Positions 59,372 through 64,000 of a DNA stretch of 64,000 nucleotides are shown piece after piece; position 1 is the first letter of the stretch, and each line of letters begins with the position of its first letter. A program made the position numbers and the translations under genes. The notes under the pieces were generated by a model, which worked only from the letters and a program-made list of their open reading frames with translations, had not been told where the DNA came from and did not search any database. Source of the DNA: Nodularia sp. LEGE 06071 (lineage in GTDB: Bacteria > Cyanobacteriota > Cyanobacteriia > Cyanobacteriales > Nostocaceae); NCBI RefSeq assembly GCF_015207755.1, contig NZ_JADEWH010000002.1, forward strand, positions 496,001 to 560,000. The letters are read 5' to 3'.

Positions 59372-60469
59372 ATGACATCCGAAAGAGAGGCAATTATTTT
59401 TATTCATGGGTTCTATCTTGGTAGAGATAGAAATTATTTTCTTGATTATTTATCAACTGGTTTTACAGATATTTTGGAACCTTACAGAATCGAAGAAGCA
59501 GGGGAAGAAAAGATAGCAGGATATATTGGTAAAACAATAAAATTGGTTACAAATAAAGACAACTTTAAAAAAATTGATGTTTATGATGCCTATTGGAATG
59601 ATTTGGTGAATAACCAATTAAGTAACCGCAATTTAAAAGATCGATTGCTGCGTGGCATAGATATGTTATTTTACTGGTTCTTCACAAAGAAATTAACTAT
59701 TTTAACAAGTTGTCCTCCTTTACTGATAGGGTTAGGTATATCTCTGCTTTTAGGGATTTTTTGGTTTTATGGAATTATTGCACTTACCTTTATAGCACTA
59801 GGACAAGAACCAAATTCTCTAGGGTTTCCCATTTCTGAAGAATGGGCAAAACAAATTAGCTCTTTTGGTAAGCAGATGACTAATTTTACAGCTTGGACAC
59901 TTGTCAGTGGATTCTTTAGTTTCGTGCCAATTAATCTAATGGTTGATGTTGCGGAATTCTCCACACGGTACTTGAAGGAGAACTCTGAAGGAAGGATTAT
60001 GAGAGCAAAGATTCGTAAGCAAGTTTCAGGTACATTAAATGCCGTTTTAGAAACAGGTTATTACAATAAAGTAACTATTCTAGCTCATAGTTTTGGTGTC
60101 GTTATTGCAACTGATTTGCTTGCAGATTATCAACAAGAGCATCGGATTCGCTATGTTTCTATGGGAGGATGCCTAAAATTTTTATCTTATAAGTCTAATC
60201 AGATTGAGAAAAAAATTAGGAAATGTATTAATAATGAACAGATAGAGACATGGATTGACTTTTATTCTAATCAAGATTGGCTATCTACAAAAACATTTAT
60301 TCCCAAAGATTCTAATTCAGAAAAAATCTGTCATAGAGAAATTAAACTTCCCTTTTCATTACTAAAACAAATAACTGGAAAATCTCATGATCATTACTTT
60401 ACAGATGAAGAAGTACTGAAAACAGTTTTAAATATAGAAAATCACAAATCCGATGTTGAAGCAACGTAA
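59372..60469 (+). CDS. Alpha/beta-hydrolase-like protein with inserted membrane helices
   Basis: A 365-residue protein. EAIIFIHGFYLGRDRNYFLD at the N-terminus resembles the oxyanion-hole strand of alpha/beta hydrolases, and VTILAHSFGVVIATDLLADY is the nucleophile elbow GxSxG-like motif AHSFG. Between them lie two long hydrophobic segments (about 110-150 and 178-192: LLIGLGISLLLGIFWFYGII, AWTLVSGFFSFVPINLMVDV), so the hydrolase is built around membrane helices. The catalytic Asp/His cannot be fixed, although SHDHYF near the end is a candidate. Lipase- or esterase-like activity is inferred. Confidence 0.6.
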   Translation: MTSEREAIIFIHGFYLGRDRNYFLDYLSTGFTDILEPYRIEEAGEEKIAGYIGKTIKLVTNKDNFKKIDVYDAYWNDLVNNQLSNRNLKDRLLRGIDMLFYWFFTKKLTILTSCPPLLIGLGISLLLGIFWFYGIIALTFIALGQEPNSLGFPISEEWAKQISSFGKQMTNFTAWTLVSGFFSFVPINLMVDVAEFSTRYLKENSEGRIMRAKIRKQVSGTLNAVLETGYYNKVTILAHSFGVVIATDLLADYQQEHRIRYVSMGGCLKFLSYKSNQIEKKIRKCINNEQIETWIDFYSNQDWLSTKTFIPKDSNSEKICHREIKLPFSLLKQITGKSHDHYFTDEEVLKTVLNIENHKSDVEAT

Positions 60470-60538
60470 AATCAATATGAGTATTTGAGTAAAGCTTCAT
60501 TTGAGTAAATACTTATTCCTTGTATGAGGAAAAAGACA

Positions 60539-60689
60539 TATAGGAATCCGGTTTGATTTATGAAAAAATTAAGTATTGTAGGGTGCGTTAGGATGAAGTC
60601 CGTAACTCACCCTTATTAAGGCTTTGGTGCGTTACGCTACCGCTAACACACCCTACGTGTCTGTTCAAAAATCAAATAGTAGTCCTATA
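60539..60689. mobile_element. MITE-like element, copy 2
   Basis: A 151-base segment with imperfect terminal inverted repeats: left TATAGGAATCCGGTTTGATT, right AATCAAATAGTAGTCCTATA (17 of 21 pairs match including the next base). The interior holds the palindromic GTAGGGTGCGTTA...TAACACACCCTAC. Same ends, length and layout as 51847-51998, so both are copies of one non-coding mobile element. Confidence 0.7.
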
Positions 60690-60969
60690 GTTTATTTGGA
60701 AGAATGCTTGAAACAAGAACCCCGTACATACAACTGAACTGCTTAGGAATTTCTTTGAGTATTCTATCTAACTGAGGAGAGAGTTTTTGTACTGAGTATG
60801 CTTGCTGTAACACATCTGACCACAGACCCCTATTTAGAAGGTGGATAAACAAATCAGAGTCCTAGTTAGGTTAAAGTCGATGACTGGGGGTAATGGAAGA
60901 TGCAATCGTCCCTGCCACCCACAAGCTATTATGGATGAGAAAATATGCAGCATTAGGCTGAGGTTTGAG

Positions 60970-61995
60970 ATGAAAATAGCAGTCTTCAGTACAAAGGCCT
61001 ATGATCGACAGTTTTTAGCAGCTGCAAATTCATCTGCCCAACATGAGTTGGTGTTTTTTGAACCCCGCTTAAATCGGAATACTGCGATTTTAGCGGCGGG
61101 ATTTCCGGCTGTTTGCGTATTTGTGCATGATCTGGTAGATGCCCCTACTTTAAAAATTCTCGCTTCCGGGGGAACTCGCCTCATTGCCCTCCGGTGTGCC
61201 GGATTTAATAATGTCGATTTACAAGCCGCAGCAGATTTGGGGATTAAAGTTGTGCGTGTTCCTGCCTATTCACCCTATGGAGTAGCAGAACACGCCGTGG
61301 GTTTGATTTTGAGCCTGAATCGCAAAATTCATCATGCCTATAACCGCGTCCGGGAAAGTAATTTTTCGCTCACAGGACTGTTGGGATTTAACTTGAATGG
61401 TCGCACAGTTGGGATTATTGGCACGGGCAAAATCGGTCTAATTTTGGGACAGATTATGAAGGGTTTTGGCTGCAATATACTAGCCTATGATGTCTATCGC
61501 AACGCCGAACTAGAGCAACTGGGTGGGAAATATGTAGAGTTGCCTGAGCTATTTGCTAACTCTGATATCATTTCCTTACATTGTCCCCTGATGCCTGAAA
61601 CTCATCACTTGATCAATGCCGAGTCCATAGCCCAAATGAAGCCCAGGGTGATGTTAATCAATACTAGTCGAGGAGCGCTGATTGATACTCAAGCCGTGAT
61701 TGAAGGTCTGAAGTCACGCAAAATAGGTTTTTTGGGTGTGGATGTCTACGAACAAGAATCAGATTTGTTCTTTGAGGATTTGTCTGGCGAAATCATTCAA
61801 GATGATGTTTTTCAACGCTTGACAACATTTCCTAACGTTTTGATTACTGGACATCAAGCCTTTTTTACTGAAGAAGCTCTGCACAATATTGCCGAAACAA
61901 CTTTTGCTAATATTGCGGATATTGAACAGGGTCGTTCTTGTGCGAATGAGATTATGTATCAACCAGAAGTTGAAGCTAAGGCGCTGCTTAAGTAA
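60970..61995 (+). CDS. D-2-hydroxyacid dehydrogenase (D-lactate dehydrogenase type)
   Basis: A 341-residue NAD-dependent dehydrogenase: [20 protein letters not shown] at the start, [20 protein letters not shown], the cofactor motif [57 protein letters not shown] (catalytic Arg), and [20 protein letters not shown] with the catalytic His. It is of the LdhA type and interconverts pyruvate and D-lactate or similar 2-oxoacids. ATG 60970 matches family N-termini; the frame from 60841 adds 43 residues of no known kind. Confidence 0.93.
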   Translation: MKIAVFSTKAYDRQFLAAANSSAQHELVFFEPRLNRNTAILAAGFPAVCVFVHDLVDAPTLKILASGGTRLIALRCAGFNNVDLQAAADLGIKVVRVPAYSPYGVAEHAVGLILSLNRKIHHAYNRVRESNFSLTGLLGFNLNGRTVGIIGTGKIGLILGQIMKGFGCNILAYDVYRNAELEQLGGKYVELPELFANSDIISLHCPLMPETHHLINAESIAQMKPRVMLINTSRGALIDTQAVIEGLKSRKIGFLGVDVYEQESDLFFEDLSGEIIQDDVFQRLTTFPNVLITGHQAFFTEEALHNIAETTFANIADIEQGRSCANEIMYQPEVEAKALLK

Positions 61996-62161
61996 AACTA
62001 AATATACAATCAAAGCAATTCTTTACTTATAGCATTTCCTAGTCTAATAAAGTACAAAACTATCTGCGTTTATCTGCGTCCATCTGCGTTTAATTATTAC
62101 TGCTTGTACCTCACTTGAATGCAAAAGAGCGATCGCGATCTTTGCATATTCATTGTCCCCA

Positions 62162-62905
62162 TTACTCCGAACGATAGGCGATGCGGAGACTTTGGGCTAA
62201 AATCACCAGAGATGCGATCGCCATCAATCCACCCCAAAACCAGTAAGGTAAAAGTAGATACTTTTGCATTTGTCCGGTATCAGAAAGTCCTAAAGGCCCA
62301 GCACTATAGCTAAATAAATAATTTATTTGGTGGTACACACTCACACAAGCTTGTACACCCAGAAATTGAATAGCGAACTCTTGTATCCACCGAGGAGCTT
62401 TCAGGGAAATACCCAAAATAATTATCCCCAGGATGGGAATTGCCAGCAATCCAAACCAAGAACGTACCCAAAGTAATGTTGAAAGTAACAAAAAACCACC
62501 CAGAAACTTTAAACTCAGGGAAGTTACGGTAAAAGTACGAGAAGCCAGAATCAAACCGGCTCCGGCCAGAGATGGCCCCATCGGACCGGCGGCGGCGACT
62601 AAAGCCGGGCCAATTGGCCCTAAAGCCCGTGAAATGCTATAAGTAGCAACGCCGGAACCATTACTAAAAATTTGTAATTGGTGAAACCGTCCCCCTAAGA
62701 GCAGAGCCATCAAGCCGTGACCCATTTCATGGAACCAAGTTGCCAAGATACTAAAAGGGTATAAAATGTAATCGCCTCCTGGAATTTGCCACAACAGAAT
62801 AGTCGCGATCGCTGCGGCAATTAGCCAAGTTAGCCCCATAGATTCAACGGCTGGCGGAGTAAAGCTAGTTGGCCGTGTGTGAAAATCTTTTCCTGGTTCC
62901 TTCAT
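62162..62905 (-). CDS. M50-type membrane metallopeptidase
   Basis: A 247-residue protein with about six membrane helices. The zinc motif HEMGHGLMALLLGG is at about residues 60-73 (HExxH), and PIGPALVAAAGPMGPSLAGA gives the glycine/proline-rich second part of the M50 fold. Family members cut membrane proteins inside the bilayer, as do site-2 proteases; the target is unknown. Start ATG 62905. It lacks a PDZ domain. The neighbouring FHA gene is on the same strand upstream, but 220 bases apart. Confidence 0.8.
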   Translation of the reverse strand: MKEPGKDFHTRPTSFTPPAVESMGLTWLIAAAIATILLWQIPGGDYILYPFSILATWFHEMGHGLMALLLGGRFHQLQIFSNGSGVATYSISRALGPIGPALVAAAGPMGPSLAGAGLILASRTFTVTSLSLKFLGGFLLLSTLLWVRSWFGLLAIPILGIIILGISLKAPRWIQEFAIQFLGVQACVSVYHQINYLFSYSAGPLGLSDTGQMQKYLLLPYWFWGGLMAIASLVILAQSLRIAYRSE

Positions 62906-63125
62906 GGTAATTACTCCAAATATTGGAGTGTACTTTCATCTATCCTAGTGTACTTACAGAAGTAGTACAATTGCTAGGTAATACAGCCGTTTGCACCCTG
63001 ATTTAAAAGCTGTGGACTCAAGCGTTACACAGAACGATATAGTTATCTGTCGCCGGTCTGATGTGGATAATTTGTTCATCCTCCAAGATAGATGATAGGG
63101 GCTGTTGGAGGATGGCAAAAATCAA

Positions 63126-64000
63126 TTAAGCCAGTTGAAAGAGAAACGTTACCAAATCTCCCTTACCCAGACTGATGCGATCGCCTGCTCTCAGACGGTG
63201 ACGGTTACCCGGTAATAAAGGCGAGTTATTAATGTAAGTACCATTAGAACTGCCCACATCTTCGATGTAGTGAGAATCTCCCTCAATCCGAATATCTGCG
63301 TGTATTCGTGAGACAATTTCCGAATTAGAAAACCCGGAAACATCCACATCTGGGGGAATCCGGTCATTGGGTTTACCGATGTGAATCACAGACAGAGTTT
63401 GCGGCAATTCAATTTCGCGATCGCTTTGGACATGGAATAACCGTGCAGTTACCTGCTGCAATTGCGTCATGGAAGCAAATGGGGCGGGACTCGGTGCCAC
63501 TGCCACAGGTTCTGGTTCTGGTGCGGGTGTTTCCACTGCCACAGGTTCCGGTTCTGGTTCTGGTTCTGGCGCTGCCATTGCCACAGGTTCCGGTTCTGGT
63601 TCTGGCTCTGGGGGTGGAGTCAGCACTTCTGGCTCAGAAAAGATAGGTTCAGCTGCAACAGTCGGTGTAGGTGGCGCTGATGCTTCTGGTGGTGACACAG
63701 AAATTGCTGTTGGCGGTAGGGGTGAAGCAGCCGGCGGATTGGGATCTGAGTTAATTCCCAAAGCATCTGGTTGTAAAAGTTCTAAAAGCGGATCAGGTTC
63801 AATTAACGGTGGTACTTCTATGGAGATGTCGGGGGCAACGGTGGCCACAGATGTGGCAGCAGCAGGTGCAGCACTTGAGTGGAGATTATAACCACATTGA
63901 CCGCAGAAAGCAGCATCTGCTTGGACAGTTGCGCCGCAGTTAGGGCAGTTACTAGTGGTTGGTAACGGCGTATAACAAGCTTCACACTGGACAGCGCCGT
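63126..64000 (-). CDS. FHA-domain protein with zinc ribbon (5' end beyond the window)
   Basis: The frame continues past base 64000, so the start is missing. In reading order the visible part has a double zinc ribbon (CEACYTPLPTTSNCPNCGA, then CGQCGYNL) and a long Pro/Glu/Ala/Val-rich linker with PEPEPEPEPV repeats. A C-terminal FHA domain follows, with IHIGKPNDR, SEIVSRIHADIRIEGDSHYI and DVGSSNGTYINNSPLLPGNR. FHA domains bind phosphothreonine, so it may be read by the kinase at 57326 or others. The linker is low complexity and its other frames look protein-like only because of that. Confidence 0.85.
   Translation of the reverse strand, partial: GAVQCEACYTPLPTTSNCPNCGATVQADAAFCGQCGYNLHSSAAPAAATSVATVAPDISIEVPPLIEPDPLLELLQPDALGINSDPNPPAASPLPPTAISVSPPEASAPPTPTVAAEPIFSEPEVLTPPPEPEPEPEPVAMAAPEPEPEPEPVAVETPAPEPEPVAVAPSPAPFASMTQLQQVTARLFHVQSDREIELPQTLSVIHIGKPNDRIPPDVDVSGFSNSEIVSRIHADIRIEGDSHYIEDVGSSNGTYINNSPLLPGNRHRLRAGDRISLGKGDLVTFLFQLA

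Noticed and set aside
63443-63891. Long plus-strand frames rich in Gly/Ser or Trp/Cys
   Set aside because: They are mirror images of the Pro/Glu repeat linker of the FHA protein on the minus strand.

Overview
The window is chromosomal DNA from a cyanobacterium, most likely a filamentous nitrogen-fixing member of the Nostocales (Nostoc, Anabaena or Nodularia type). The evidence is the dense GCGATCGC (HIP1) sites, short heptamer tandem repeats of the Nostoc STRR kind, a photosystem I assembly gene (ycf3), a high-light-inducible protein, the bicarbonate transporters SbtA and BicA, two xisH/xisI pairs and an intein in thyX. Assignments rest on reading motifs and family resemblance by eye; no database search was possible.

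Region by region. 1-5.4 kb: a small secreted protein, class I fructose-bisphosphate aldolase, a Pro/Thr-rich membrane protein, a decayed CAP-domain gene, aspartate aminotransferase and an orphan C-terminal fragment. 5.4-13.5 kb: a rearranged carbon-concentrating locus with intact sbtA-sbtB and bicA, a glycosyltransferase-TPR gene and an Rpn-type nuclease. Between them lie broken, duplicated pieces of the same genes: a bicA tail, an sbtA/TPR chimera, an sbtB head, and a second sbtA leader with 17 codons. 14-16.5 kb: thioredoxin, cyclase-like hydrolase, VOC protein and a cNMP-binding protein. 16.5-23 kb: an accessory island with two near-identical VapBC-like cassettes, a broken third toxin, two xisHI pairs plus an xisI relic, a coiled-coil membrane protein and a WD40-HNH nuclease fusion. 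23-27.6 kb: SAH hydrolase, an MscS channel and two small unknown genes. 27.6-35.5 kb: polysaccharide or glycolipid genes (three GT4 enzymes, a PIG-L deacetylase, an NHL-like propeller protein). 35.6-40.2 kb: an ABC exporter with tandemly duplicated permeases and a relic of the ATPase tail between them. 40.3-64 kb: mostly housekeeping and stress genes (SDR, thyX with intein, hli, redoxin, aroA, two GSTs, gatC, ycf3, YedK/HMCES, hemerythrin, M20 hydrolase, Ser/Thr kinase, D-2-hydroxyacid dehydrogenase, M50 protease, FHA protein cut by the window end). Small inverted-repeat elements and a tnpB relic are scattered among them.

The two most unusual places are the mosaic bicarbonate-transport locus and the 16.5-23 kb island. 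In the first, recombination has repeatedly joined heads, tails and leaders of sbtA, sbtB, bicA and a TPR gene. In the second, a seven-bladed WD40 propeller fused to an HNH nuclease sits beside a membrane coiled-coil gene, xisHI and toxin-antitoxin genes; it is the best candidate here for an undescribed defence or element-control system.
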